Assembly: GCF_025421775.1 (NCBI RefSeq)
Contig: NZ_JAOEFX010000011.1
Span: 160,781 to 224,780, forward strand
Length of the DNA stretch: 64,000 bases
Direction: 5' to 3'
Origin: Paenarthrobacter aurescens
GTDB lineage: Bacteria; Actinomycetota; Actinomycetes; Actinomycetales; Micrococcaceae
Of this stretch, positions 8,717 through 17,916 are shown piece after piece. The notes below the pieces were generated by a model, which saw nothing but the letters and a program-made list of their open reading frames with translations, was not told where the DNA came from and made no database searches. The stretch's first letter is position 1. Each line of letters begins with the position of its first letter. The position numbers and the translations under genes were made by a program.

Positions 8717-10861
8717 TTAGGCGGGTGCCGAGGCGATTCCCGGCGCCAGGAACCGTTTGCCGTTGACGCGCTCGGAAGCCCCCACCCTGTCCAGGTACGG
8801 CGTGATGCCCCCGAGGAACATCGGCCAGCCGGCGCCCATGATGACACACAGGTCGATGTCTTCAGGGCCGGCTACGACGCCTTCTTCCAGCATCAGGCCG
8901 ATTTCTTCTGCCAAGGCGTCCTGGGTACGACGAAGGACCTCCTCACCCGTGGAGGGGGTGCTGCCAAAGGACATGATGGCCAGCGTCTCGGCGGGAATGA
9001 CGGGCTTTCCCTCCGGGCCAGTGACCCAAAGGGACTTCACTCCGTTGTCGATGAGCTTCTGCAGGTTCTGCGAGACCGGGAACCGGTCGCCGAAGGCAGC
9101 GTGCAGGGATTCCTGGACGTGCTGGGCAACCGGCAGCCCCACCATGGCGCTCAGCGTGAAGGGGGACATTGGCAGCCCCATGGGGCGCAGGGCGGTGTCA
9201 GCGACCTCAGCCGGTGTTCCTTCGTCGAATGCTGCGATGACCTCGCCCATCAGGCGAAGCAGGATGCGGTTCACCACGAAGGCAGCAGCATCCTTGACCA
9301 GCACTGCGGTCTTCTTGAGTCCCTTGGCGAGTTCGAAGGCGGTGGCCAGGACGGCGTCGTCTGTCCTGGGTGCCCGGACGATCTCCAGGAGCGGCATGAC
9401 AGCCACCGGATTGAAGAAGTGGAAGCCCACCAGGCGTTCGGGGTGCTTCAAGTCTTCGGCCATGGCCGTGACGGACAGGGACGACGTGTTGGTGGCCAGG
9501 ATGCACTCGGGGGAGACGATGGCTTCGACTTCGGCGAAGACCTGCTTCTTGACGTGAAGTTCTTCGAAGACAGCTTCTATGACAAAGTCGGCGTCGGCAA
9601 AGGCTTCCTTGGATACGGAGCCGGTAATAAGGGCCTTCGTCCTGTTGGCGGCGTCAGGCTTGATGCGCTTCTTGGCCAGCATCTTGTCCACTTCGGCGTG
9701 AACGTAGGCAACGCCCTTCTCCACCCGTTCCTGGTCGATGTCCGTCATCACTACGGGGACCTTGAGCTGTCGGGCGAACAGGAGCGCCAGTTGGCTGGCC
9801 ATCAGGCCGGCGCCGACCACACCAATCTTGGTTACAGGGCGGGCCAGCTTACGGTCCGGTGCGCCTGCCGGACGCTTGGAGCGCTTTTGGACGAGGTCCA
9901 GGAAGGCGTACACGGTTGAGCGGAACTCGTCGGTTTGCATAAGGCCTGCGAGGGTCTCGCACTCAAGTTCAGCCGATGCTGCCTGGGTCATGGTGCGGTT
10001 GGCTTCCATGACGTCCAGAACCTTGGCCGGGGCGGGGGAGGCGTTGGAGGTCTTGGACTCCACGAAGGCCCGTCCTGCCGTCACCGCGGCTGCCCAGCGC
10101 TCCGCGACGGCATCTTCCGCGGCATCGACGGCGTTCTTTCGCTCCGGTGTCACGTCGCCGGAGATGACCTGTGCCGCCCACGCCAGCGACTGCTCCACGA
10201 AATCGGCCGGTTCGAAGAGGGCGTCGGCTACGCCCAGCTGGTAGGCCTCCGGTCCGCTGAGGGTCTTGTTGTTGCTCAGGGGGTTCTCGATCATCACCTT
10301 GACGGCGTTCTCGGGGCCAATAAGGCGCGGCAGGATGTAAACGCCGCCCCAGCCGGGCACAAGGCCGATGAAGGCCTCGGGCAGGGCGAGCGCCCCGGCA
10401 CCCGTGGAGACTGTCCGGTACGTCGACTGCAAAGCGATCTCCAACCCGCCGCCCAGGGCGAGGCCGTTGATGAAGGCGAAGCTCGGTACTCCCAAATCTG
10501 CCAAGGTGCTGTAGACGGCGTGGCCAAGCTGGGCCATCCACAAACCGTGTTCGCGTTCCTTGAGGGTCTTCACCGCCGAAAGGTCGGCGCCGGCCACCAG
10601 GAAGTAAGGTTTGCCGGTGACGCCGACGCCCACGATCTCGCCCCGCGACGCGCGCTCCCTAAGCTTCTCCAGGACGCCGCCGAGTTCTACCAGCGTATTC
10701 GGACCAAGGGTGGTGGGCTTGGAATGGTCCAGCCCGTTATCCAAGGTGATCAGTGCGAACGTCCCAGCGCCGCCCGGGAGCTGAATGTCCTGGACGTAGG
10801 AATGCGTGACGACTTCATCGGGGAACAGGGCGGCGAGCTTCTGGAAATCGGCGGCGCTCAT
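8717..10861 (-). CDS. Bifunctional enoyl-CoA hydratase / 3-hydroxyacyl-CoA dehydrogenase (FadB-like)
   Basis: Second and third steps of fatty-acid beta-oxidation. 714 residues. The N-terminal crotonase domain carries the oxyanion loop INGLALGGGLEIAL near residues 130-145 and the acidic active-site segment LPEAFIGLVPGWGG near 160. After a linker, the dehydrogenase NAD-binding motif KIGVVGAGLMAS is near 345 and the catalytic His is in HFFNPVAVMP; the C-terminal dehydrogenase domain completes it. The ATG overlaps the stop of the upstream thiolase gene by 4 bp, so the two subunits of the trifunctional complex are translated together. Confidence 0.95.
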   Translation of the reverse strand: MSAADFQKLAALFPDEVVTHSYVQDIQLPGGAGTFALITLDNGLDHSKPTTLGPNTLVELGGVLEKLRERASRGEIVGVGVTGKPYFLVAGADLSAVKTLKEREHGLWMAQLGHAVYSTLADLGVPSFAFINGLALGGGLEIALQSTYRTVSTGAGALALPEAFIGLVPGWGGVYILPRLIGPENAVKVMIENPLSNNKTLSGPEAYQLGVADALFEPADFVEQSLAWAAQVISGDVTPERKNAVDAAEDAVAERWAAAVTAGRAFVESKTSNASPAPAKVLDVMEANRTMTQAASAELECETLAGLMQTDEFRSTVYAFLDLVQKRSKRPAGAPDRKLARPVTKIGVVGAGLMASQLALLFARQLKVPVVMTDIDQERVEKGVAYVHAEVDKMLAKKRIKPDAANRTKALITGSVSKEAFADADFVIEAVFEELHVKKQVFAEVEAIVSPECILATNTSSLSVTAMAEDLKHPERLVGFHFFNPVAVMPLLEIVRAPRTDDAVLATAFELAKGLKKTAVLVKDAAAFVVNRILLRLMGEVIAAFDEGTPAEVADTALRPMGLPMSPFTLSAMVGLPVAQHVQESLHAAFGDRFPVSQNLQKLIDNGVKSLWVTGPEGKPVIPAETLAIMSFGSTPSTGEEVLRRTQDALAEEIGLMLEEGVVAGPEDIDLCVIMGAGWPMFLGGITPYLDRVGASERVNGKRFLAPGIASAPA

Positions 10862-12129
10862 GCGGCGGCTCCTTCGGTGGTGGCAGTGATGGCGGTGTCA
10901 GCGGTGGAGGATGCGTAGTCGGGGTGGTGCGGGTTCTCCCAGATCACTGTGGCCCCCATGCCCAGCCCAATGCACATGGTGGTGATTCCGTAGCGAACTG
11001 AGGGATCTTCTTCGAACTGGCGAGCGAGTTGGTTCATGAGACGAACGCCTGAAGAGGCCAGGGGATGTCCGACGGCGATAGCCCCACCGTAGCGGTTGAC
11101 CCGGGGGTCGTCATCGGCGATGCCGAAGTGGTCGAGGAAGCTGAGGACCTGGACTGCGAAGGCTTCGTTGATCTCGAACAAGCCAATGTCCTCGATCGCC
11201 AAGCCGGCGTTCTTGAGGGCCTTCTCAGTGGCCGGGACGGGCCCAATGCCCATGACCTCCGGTTCAACGCCGGCGAAGGCATAGGAGACCAAGCGCATCT
11301 TGACGGACAGGCCGAGTTCTTCAGCGGCCTCGGCCGAAGCCAGGACCGCAGCCGTGGCGCCGTCGTTCAATCCGGCGGCATTGCCGGCAGTGACGCGGCC
11401 GTGGGCGCGGAAAGGTGTCCGCAATTCGGCGAGGTCCGCCACAGTGGTGCCGGGACGCGGGGGTTCGTCCGTTGTGTGCAGGGCCCAGCCCTGGCCGGGC
11501 TTCATGGTGGCAACGGGAACCAGGTCGTGCTGGATCTGCTCGCTGGAGTAGGCTGCGGCGAGTTTGGCCTGGGATGCGGCCGCGTAGGCGTCCGTGCGGT
11601 CCTTGGTAATCGCGGGGAAACGGTCATGCAGGTTCTCGGCCGTGTTGCCCATGTTCAGTGCGGCCGGGTCGACCAGGCGCTCGGACATGAACCGCGGGTT
11701 GGGGTCGGCGCCGGAACCCATGGGGTGGTTGCCCATATGTTCCACGCCGCCGGCAATGACCACATCGTAAGCACCGAAGCCGATGCCGCTTGCCGTCGTC
11801 GTGACTGCCGTCATGGCACCTGCGCACATGCGGTCGATCGCGAAGCCGGGAACCGTTCGTGGGAGCCCGGCCAGCAAGGCAGCTGTCCGCCCGATGGTGA
11901 GGCCCTGGTCTCCGGTTTGCGTGGTGGCAGCGATGGCGACCTCGTCAATGCGGTCCGCAGGCAACGACGGGTTGCGCCGCATCAGTTCACGGATGCACTT
12001 CACCACGAGGTCATCGGCCCGGGTACCCGCGTAAATGCCCTTCTCGCCGGCTTTTCCGAAGGGGGTTCGTACACCGTCCACGAAGACGACGTCGCGGACA
12101 TTCCTCTGAGCACTGCGTGATGGACTCAT
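10858..12129 (-). CDS. Acetyl-CoA acyltransferase (thiolase, FadA-like)
   Basis: Thiolytic step of beta-oxidation, releasing acetyl-CoA. 423 residues. The acylated Cys is in RMCAGAMTAV near residue 100, the NEAFAVQVL motif is near 330, the catalytic His is in AVGHPLASSG near 365, and the second Cys is in CIGLGMGATV near 395. The start is supported by a GAGGAG site. It is the first gene of a two-gene operon with the hydratase/dehydrogenase and sits behind a promoter whose spacer contains a 16-bp palindrome, suggesting repression relieved by acyl-CoA. Confidence 0.95.
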   Translation of the reverse strand: MSPSRSAQRNVRDVVFVDGVRTPFGKAGEKGIYAGTRADDLVVKCIRELMRRNPSLPADRIDEVAIAATTQTGDQGLTIGRTAALLAGLPRTVPGFAIDRMCAGAMTAVTTTASGIGFGAYDVVIAGGVEHMGNHPMGSGADPNPRFMSERLVDPAALNMGNTAENLHDRFPAITKDRTDAYAAASQAKLAAAYSSEQIQHDLVPVATMKPGQGWALHTTDEPPRPGTTVADLAELRTPFRAHGRVTAGNAAGLNDGATAAVLASAEAAEELGLSVKMRLVSYAFAGVEPEVMGIGPVPATEKALKNAGLAIEDIGLFEINEAFAVQVLSFLDHFGIADDDPRVNRYGGAIAVGHPLASSGVRLMNQLARQFEEDPSVRYGITTMCIGLGMGATVIWENPHHPDYASSTADTAITATTEGAAA

Positions 12130-12196
12130 GTATTAACTCCTCGTTGAGACATGGTGCCGGACCCGCGTTGCGGGTACTCCGGTTGGCATTAATGCA

Positions 12197-12225
12197 ATGT
12201 TACTCGCGGGTAACTTAGCTTGCAA
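12197..12225 (-). promoter_or_regulatory. Promoter with embedded palindromic operator for the beta-oxidation operon
   Basis: Reading leftward, TTGCAA (12225-12220), a 17-bp spacer and TAACAT (12202-12197) form a reasonable sigma-70-type promoter. The palindrome GTTACTCGCGGGTAAC (12199-12214, 14 of 16 positions symmetric) fills the spacer and overlaps the -10. TTAC...GTAA palindromes of this kind are typical TetR-family operators at actinobacterial lipid-catabolism genes. No regulator gene is adjacent. Confidence 0.6.
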
Positions 12226-12263
12226 GGGCCACAGCATGAAGGTCGTCCGCATCCAGGAGACGC

Positions 12264-12306
12264 AAAAGGCCCGCCACCGCGAACCGTGGTTCGGGTGACG
12301 GGCCTG
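12264..12306 (-). terminator. Terminator after the RNase D gene
   Basis: Long stem AGGCCCGCCACC / GGTGACGGGCCT with one mismatch. On the minus strand it is followed by TTTT, as expected downstream of the gene ending at 12322. Confidence 0.7.
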
Positions 12307-12321
12307 GAAATAAGCGCCGGC

Positions 12322-13683
12322 TCAGTCTGCTGCCTTGGGTTGCGGCGATTCCCTGGCCTGCTGGCTTTCCTTGGACTTGGACTCCTTGGCCGGAAGCGGC
12401 TTGGGATTCAAGCATGCTTCGGTGAGGATTGGTGCGGCGAAGGATATTTGCCACTCGCGGGCACCGAGGGCCCGCAATTCGGCGGCAACGGTGTCCAACG
12501 AAACGTCCGTCGGGGGCCGCCACGTGACACGCCGCAGGAAGTCCGGCGTCAGCAGGTTCTCAACAGGCAGGTTAAGCTCGTCGGCCTTTGCCTGCAGCGC
12601 AGGCCGGGCGGTTCCCAGTCGTGCTGCGGCTTCCGGGTCCCGGTCCACCCACACCCGTGGCGGCGGTGGAGCGTTGGTAGGCAGGTGCAGGGGCGGCAGG
12701 TCGGTCAGTGTGCGGGCGTTGGTGATGCAGCGCAGCCAACGCGGGGCTTCACGTTGGGCCGACCGGCCATGGAAGCCCTTCGTGGCCAGGAGCTGGGGAA
12801 CGGTGGTGGGCATGGCTTTGGCGGCGGCGACGAGGGCGGAGTCGGGAATGAGGCGGCCTGGTGCTACGTCGCGTTTGCGGGCCAGTTGATCGCGTTCATG
12901 CCAGAGTTCCCGAACGGCTGCCAATTGCCGCCGGTCGCGGATCTGGTGGAGGCCGGACGTCTTCCGCCATGGATCTACGCGCGGCGGGGAGATGCCGGCG
13001 GCCAGGATTCCGGAGAATTCCTGTTCCGCGTACTGCAGTTTGCCGTCCGCCTCGAGCAGCTCGATGAGTTCCTCACGGAGTTCGGCCAGCACCTCGACAT
13101 CGAGGGCCGCGTAGCGGAGCCACGGCTCCGGCAACGGCCTGGTGGACCAGTCCGCGGCGGAGTGCTCCTTGGCGAGGCCGAATCCAAGCAGCTGCTCGAT
13201 GACGGCGGCAAGGCCCACCCGGGGGAGCCCGGCAAGGCGTGCGGCAAGTTCAGTGTCGAAGAGCTTGTCCGGCCACATGCCCAGCTCGGACAGGCAGGGA
13301 AGGTCCTGCGTGGCTGCGTGGAGGATCCACTCGACGCCGCGGAGGGAGTCGTTGATGATGTCCAGGTTCTCGAAGGGCTCGGGATCGATCAGCCACGTCC
13401 CGGCGCCTTCGCGTCGGATCTGCACCAGGAAGGCGCGCTGCCCATAGCGGAATCCGGAGGCACGCTCCGCGTCCACTCCGGCAGGTCCTGTTCCCGCAGC
13501 GATGGCCGCGGCGCACCGCTCCAGCCCTGCCGGGGTATCGATGACCAACGGCACGCCTTCGCGCGGGGTATCGAGATCGATTACTTCAGGGACATGGCTG
13601 TCGAAGCCGTCAACCTTGATGTGGGTGGTGGGATCAGCAACCGGATCGCCGGCTGTGGTTTTATCCAGGTTTTCAGGGGTCAT
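12322..13683 (-). CDS. rnd: Ribonuclease D family 3'-5' exonuclease with HRDC domain
   Basis: 453 residues. DEDD exonuclease: Exo I GVDAERASG near residue 75, Exo II around HAATQDLPCL near 130, Exo III YAALDVEVLAEL near 200 with the Tyr of the DEDDy type. An HRDC domain follows (LARKRDVAPGRLIPDSALVA, about residues 265-290), then a charged tail rich in Lys and Ser. The role is 3' trimming of tRNA and other stable RNA. ATG start; it is probably transcribed with or just after the DUF3000 gene 80 bp upstream. In actinobacteria this pair commonly sits together near dxs. Confidence 0.9.
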   Translation of the reverse strand: MTPENLDKTTAGDPVADPTTHIKVDGFDSHVPEVIDLDTPREGVPLVIDTPAGLERCAAAIAAGTGPAGVDAERASGFRYGQRAFLVQIRREGAGTWLIDPEPFENLDIINDSLRGVEWILHAATQDLPCLSELGMWPDKLFDTELAARLAGLPRVGLAAVIEQLLGFGLAKEHSAADWSTRPLPEPWLRYAALDVEVLAELREELIELLEADGKLQYAEQEFSGILAAGISPPRVDPWRKTSGLHQIRDRRQLAAVRELWHERDQLARKRDVAPGRLIPDSALVAAAKAMPTTVPQLLATKGFHGRSAQREAPRWLRCITNARTLTDLPPLHLPTNAPPPPRVWVDRDPEAAARLGTARPALQAKADELNLPVENLLTPDFLRRVTWRPPTDVSLDTVAAELRALGAREWQISFAAPILTEACLNPKPLPAKESKSKESQQARESPQPKAAD

Positions 13684-13763
13684 GGTGGCTTAAGCTTACC
13701 GATTCCCGCCGGGGCACGGTGTTGGCGGGAGAAAGGGGGCGCCTGTCGGCGCGTGGTCAACGG

Positions 13764-14420
13764 TCAATTGAGTCTCCTGTTGGGTAATCCCGTAACGCCC
13801 GGGGGAAGCGGTGGAAGTCCAGCGAACGTGCAGACCATGTCGGACCAGGCTTCCAGGTGGGCTTGGACGTCCGAGCTGGAGGGGGTCCAGGAGGCGCGGA
13901 GTTCGATGTCAATGGTGTCTGGTCGTTCGGCGAGCGTTCCGAAGCTCTCGGAGAGGATTCTCGTTGCCGTGCCACCGGCGGCGCGGTACGGGGCCGCATG
14001 GTTCTCCAGGGCGTCCACGAGCCACGTCCAGGCAACGGAGCCCAGCATGCTGTCGTTGCCCATCTCCGCGTCCATTTGGGCGCGGATGTAGGTGACGATC
14101 CGGAACTCACCTTCCCACACGGCGGATCCGTCGGGGTCGTACAGGAGGATGAAACGGCCTGTTGCCAGTTCGTCGTCCTCTTCGCTTGCCGGATTGGAGC
14201 CTTGGCTCGCGGCGAAGGCCTTGGCTGCCGGCCCGTGCACGGGAACCTGCCTGGTGGCGGCCGTGGGGCTGAACACCTCGGCTCCCAGGGCCACTGCATA
14301 GGGGGCCAGGCGTGCCGGTGCGGGGATCTCGTCAAGCCGCAGTTCGCTGCGGCATTGGGCTTTTCGTAGCGTTCCCAAGGCGACGAGGAAGTCCGAGGGA
14401 ACGTGTGCGAGGGCGTTCAC
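13764..14420 (-). CDS. DUF3000 domain-containing protein
   Basis: 218 residues, GTG start (MNALAHVPSDFLVAL). The sequence matches the actinobacterial DUF3000 pattern: ELRLDEIPAPARLAPYAVAL near residues 25-45, GRFILLYDPDGSAVWEGEFR near 105-125, and a C-terminal DMVCTFAGLPPLPPGVTGLP. No catalytic motif, signal peptide or membrane segment is seen. The family is uncharacterised; conserved linkage with rnd hints at RNA metabolism, but that is inference. Confidence 0.85.
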   Translation of the reverse strand: MNALAHVPSDFLVALGTLRKAQCRSELRLDEIPAPARLAPYAVALGAEVFSPTAATRQVPVHGPAAKAFAASQGSNPASEEDDELATGRFILLYDPDGSAVWEGEFRIVTYIRAQMDAEMGNDSMLGSVAWTWLVDALENHAAPYRAAGGTATRILSESFGTLAERPDTIDIELRASWTPSSSDVQAHLEAWSDMVCTFAGLPPLPPGVTGLPNRRLN

Positions 14421-14482
14421 CCTCGCAGGTTATGCGTCCGGGGCGGCGATTCTGTGCAGGCTCGCCGCCCCGGATGGCACGG

Positions 14483-15589
14483 TTATACGGAGCCGAGCTC
14501 CTGCTTAATCCCCGCAACAAAGGCGTCGATGTCTTCCTCGGTGGTGTCGAAGGAGCACATCCACCGGACCTCGCGTCGGGCAGCGTCCCAATCGTAGAAG
14601 GCGAAGGACTGTCGGAGACGGTCTGCAACACCGGGAGGAAGGATGGCGAAGACGCCGTTGGACTGCGTCGCCTGGGTGGGCTCCACGCCGTCGATCGCTT
14701 CTGCGGCCGCGCGCAGCCGGGCCGCCATGGCGTTGGCGTGGGCGGCCGAACGCAACCAGAGACCGTCTTCCAGCAAAGCAATGAACTGGGCGGAGATGAA
14801 GCGCATCTTTGAAGCGAGCTGCATGTTCATCTTGCGCAGGAACTTCAGGCCATGGGCGGCTTCGGGGTTCAACGCCACCACGACTTCACCGAAAAGCAGG
14901 CCGTTTTTTGTGCCACCGAAGGACAGGATGTCCACTCCGGCGTCACGGGTGAACGCACGCAGGGGAACGCCCAGGTAGGCTGCGGCATTGGCCAAGCGGG
15001 CACCGTCCATGTGCAGCTTCATGCCCTTTGCGTGGACGTGGTCGGCGATCGCGCGCACTTCCTCCGGCGTGTAGCAGGTACCGAGTTCGGTGGTCTGGGT
15101 GATGGAGACAGCCAAGGGCTGGGCCCGGTGCTCGTCTCCCCAGCCCCAGGCTTCCCGATCGATCAGCTCAGGGGTGAGCTTGCCGTCGTCGGTGGGTACT
15201 TGCAGGAGCTTGATCCCGCCGATGCGCTCCGGTGCGCCGTTCTCGTCCATGTTGATGTGCGCGGTGGATGCGCAGATCACTGCTCCCCAGCGCGGCAGGA
15301 GTGATTGCAGCGACAGGACGTTGGCGCCGGTGCCGTTGAACACCGGGAAGCACTCAATGCCTTGGCCAAACTGTTGCTCCATGACTGACTGGAGCCGGGC
15401 GGTGTACACGTCCTCGCCATAGGAAACCTGATGTCCACCGTTGGCCGTGGCCAGTGCCGACAGGATCTCGGGATGGACGCCGGAGTAGTTGTCCGATGCG
15501 AAACCCCGGACCGAAGGGTCATGCAGTTGCCCGGATGCTGCCGTTCCGCTGTGGATTGCCTCTGTTGTGCTCGTCACTTGTTCATTCAC
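14483..15589 (-). CDS. Threonine aldolase / beta-eliminating lyase family protein
   Basis: PLP-dependent fold-type I enzyme, likely low-specificity L-threonine aldolase (threonine to glycine plus acetaldehyde). 368 residues. The family start motif is VRGFASDNYSGVHPEIL at about residues 27-43, glycine-rich FNGTGANVL is near 85, and the PLP lysine sits in SFGGTKNGLLFGE near 230. The GTKNG context and length are normal for the LtaE group. The converging SDR gene starts only 10 bp upstream on the same strand, so they may share a transcript. Substrate preference cannot be read from sequence. Confidence 0.9.
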   Translation of the reverse strand: MNEQVTSTTEAIHSGTAASGQLHDPSVRGFASDNYSGVHPEILSALATANGGHQVSYGEDVYTARLQSVMEQQFGQGIECFPVFNGTGANVLSLQSLLPRWGAVICASTAHINMDENGAPERIGGIKLLQVPTDDGKLTPELIDREAWGWGDEHRAQPLAVSITQTTELGTCYTPEEVRAIADHVHAKGMKLHMDGARLANAAAYLGVPLRAFTRDAGVDILSFGGTKNGLLFGEVVVALNPEAAHGLKFLRKMNMQLASKMRFISAQFIALLEDGLWLRSAAHANAMAARLRAAAEAIDGVEPTQATQSNGVFAILPPGVADRLRQSFAFYDWDAARREVRWMCSFDTTEEDIDAFVAGIKQELGSV

Positions 15590-15599
15590 GCTTTCAAGT

Positions 15600-16337
15600 C
15601 TATTTCGCCAGCACGATGCGCTGACCGTTCAGGGTGGCGGCTGGTTCGTCAAAGAGCCCGACGGCGGCTGCCGCCAGTTCTTCGACGTCGGTGTATCCGG
15701 GGAATCGCCTCTCGGGGTGGGCGCGACGCATGGCTGGGTCCACCAGGGCTTTCACCACGAAGATGACCGCGGCACTGTGCTGGGCCGGGGTGGCGTCCTG
15801 GCTGTTCGGGTTCCCGGACTGGTCCCGGCGGAATCCGTCAGCTACTGCCAGCGTCCACGCTTCAGCCGCTGCCTTGGCTGCTGCGTAGCTGGCCGCAGCG
15901 GCGGTGGGTGCCGAAGCTGTGGTTGATGAGACCATGGCGAGCCTGCCATGCGGAGATGCCTCGAGTTGGTTGTAAAAGACACGGGAGACGTTGCGGAGGG
16001 TAGTCAGCGCGCCCCGCTCCAGGGAATCCCAGTCCTCATCGGACTGGTCGACGATGCCTTTCGCACCACGCCAGCCGCCGACAAGATGGATGACGCCATC
16101 AACGCCTTCCACGCCGCGGCTGTGGAGATCAGCGGCGAGGTCACGCACAGACCCGTAGTCCGCGAGATCGCATACCAGTGGCGTCACTCCGTTGCCGGCC
16201 TCACCCGCGGCCGCCTTGATCCGGATTTCCTCAGAACCAACGGTAAAAACCCTGTGACCGGCGGCCCCCAATGCGCGCGCCGCGGCGATGCCGGACGCGC
16301 TGCTACCGCCGGTCACAAGGATCGTCAGTGTGGTCAT
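15600..16337 (-). CDS. SDR family NAD(P)-dependent oxidoreductase
   Basis: 245 residues, classical short-chain dehydrogenase. The N-terminal cofactor motif TGGSSASGIAAARAL is near residue 9, and the catalytic Ser and YxxxK are in SSTTASAPTAAAASYAAAKA near 140-160. The start codon overlaps the stop of the upstream DUF6421 gene by one base (TGATG), so it is translationally coupled to that gene. The substrate is unknown; coupling suggests it acts with the DUF6421 protein. Confidence 0.88.
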   Translation of the reverse strand: MTTLTILVTGGSSASGIAAARALGAAGHRVFTVGSEEIRIKAAAGEAGNGVTPLVCDLADYGSVRDLAADLHSRGVEGVDGVIHLVGGWRGAKGIVDQSDEDWDSLERGALTTLRNVSRVFYNQLEASPHGRLAMVSSTTASAPTAAAASYAAAKAAAEAWTLAVADGFRRDQSGNPNSQDATPAQHSAAVIFVVKALVDPAMRRAHPERRFPGYTDVEELAAAAVGLFDEPAATLNGQRIVLAK

Positions 16338-17704
16338 CAGGCCGCCGTCGAACCGGTGATGCCGGTGGTGGATTCGATGATGGGGCGCATCTTCTTCTCC
16401 AGTGCTTCGTAGAACATGGACAGCGGGAATTCATCGTCAAGGACTTGGTCGGTCAGTCCACGGGGCGGGCCATCCAAGGGCAGGGCGTCCGGACCTTTGG
16501 CCCAGACGGATGCGGGGTGCGGAGTCACGGTGCTTGAGATCAGCTCGTAGGCCGCCAGCCAATGCGCAGCTTTCGGACGGTCGATGGAACGCCAGTAGAG
16601 TTCTTCGATCTTTGCGCCGAGTTCCACTACTACCGCGGCGGCGTCGTCCCAGTCGATGGACAACTTGCTGTCCGTCCAGTGGAGCACGTGGTGCTGGTGC
16701 ATCCATGCGAACAGGAGTTGTCCACCCAGGCCGTCGTAATTGCGGACACGGCTACCGGTGATGGCAAAGCGGAAGATGCGGTCAAAAATCACCGCGTACT
16801 GGACCAGCTTTGCGTGCTTGCGGGCATCGGGATCGGCTTCTTCGTCCTTCTCGATGCGAACGGACTCACGGAAGGCTGTGAGGTCGCACCGCAGTTCCTC
16901 CAGGGAGTACAGGAAGAACGGCATGCGTTGCTTGATCATGAACGGATCAAAAGGAAGGTCGCCACGCATATGGGTGCGGTCGTGGATGAGGTCCCACATC
17001 ACGAACGTGCGCTGGGTGAGTTCCTGGTCCTCGATCAGTTGTGCTGCGTCCTCCGGCAGCTCGAGCGAAGTGGTGGCCGCGGCTGCTTTGAGGACGCGTC
17101 GGAAACGGGCTGCCTCGCGGTCGGCAAAGATGGCCCCCCATGTGAACGTGGGCGTCTCGCGGACGGCGACAGTCTCGGGGAAGAGCACGGCAGAGTTGGT
17201 GTCGTAGCCGGGGGTGAAGTCAATGAAGCGAATGGGGACGAAAAGCTTGTTGGAGTAGTCGCCCGCTTCCAGTCCACCAATGAACTCGGGCCAAATCACC
17301 TCGATGAGGACTGCTTCGACCAGCCTGCTGGTACTGCCGTTCTGCGTGTACATGGGGAAAACCACCAGGTGCTGGAGGCCGTCAACCCGCTGTTCCTGTG
17401 GCTGGAACGCCTGAAGGGAATCCAGGAAGTCCGGCACTCCGAAGCCACCCTGCACCCACCGGCCAAAGTCCTCCACCAGGAGCGCCAGATAGCGGGCGTC
17501 GTGGGGGAACTGCGGAGCCAGGGCCTTTATGGCCTGGCAGATGGTTGCTACGAGCCCTGCTGCGTCACTGTGGACGGCGGGATCGGCGATGGATCCGTCC
17601 TGTTCCTGATGGGTTTGAAGGGCGGTGGCAGCGGCCTTGAGGGAAACCCAATCAGCGTTGTCAGCGGTGACACGCGGGAGGGTGGCGATGGCGATGGAGG
17701 TCAT
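16337..17704 (-). CDS. DUF6421 family protein
   Basis: 455 residues, cytosolic, no signal peptide. The sequence matches the DUF6421 family I know from actinobacteria: LQHLVVFPMYTQNGS near residues 130-145, RFIDFTPGYDTNSAVLFPET near 185, MWDLIHDRTHMRGDLPFDPF near 265, and YWRSIDRPKAAHWLAAYELI near 385. The conserved His/Asp-rich HDRTHMRGD looks like a catalytic or metal site, but no activity is established. It is followed by an SDR gene sharing its stop region. The 212-bp upstream gap must hold its promoter. Confidence 0.85.
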   Translation of the reverse strand: MTSIAIATLPRVTADNADWVSLKAAATALQTHQEQDGSIADPAVHSDAAGLVATICQAIKALAPQFPHDARYLALLVEDFGRWVQGGFGVPDFLDSLQAFQPQEQRVDGLQHLVVFPMYTQNGSTSRLVEAVLIEVIWPEFIGGLEAGDYSNKLFVPIRFIDFTPGYDTNSAVLFPETVAVRETPTFTWGAIFADREAARFRRVLKAAAATTSLELPEDAAQLIEDQELTQRTFVMWDLIHDRTHMRGDLPFDPFMIKQRMPFFLYSLEELRCDLTAFRESVRIEKDEEADPDARKHAKLVQYAVIFDRIFRFAITGSRVRNYDGLGGQLLFAWMHQHHVLHWTDSKLSIDWDDAAAVVVELGAKIEELYWRSIDRPKAAHWLAAYELISSTVTPHPASVWAKGPDALPLDGPPRGLTDQVLDDEFPLSMFYEALEKKMRPIIESTTGITGSTAA

Positions 17705-17873
17705 GGTGCTCGGCCCTTTCCGAAGTAGTTATTGCTTCTGGGCCGAGCGTAGCAAGGGAAAAGCATCGCTAATCCAAGAATGAGCCGAGCATAAGAAACT
17801 CTTGTCATTGAGCTGCGAAGTAGTGGCTTGAGATCCAGCGTAAGGGACGGAATGGTGCAAGACCTGGCCCCCG

Positions 17874-17910
17874 GACCGGACGGACCCCGTCATCGACGGT
17901 GATCCGTCCG
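17874..17910. terminator. Possible terminator between msrB and the DUF6421 gene
   Basis: 9-bp stem CCGGACGGA / TCCGTCCGG just past the msrB stop, without a T tract. The rest of the 212-bp gap (17705-17916) shows no gene. Confidence 0.45.
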
Positions 17911-17916
17911 GAGCTT

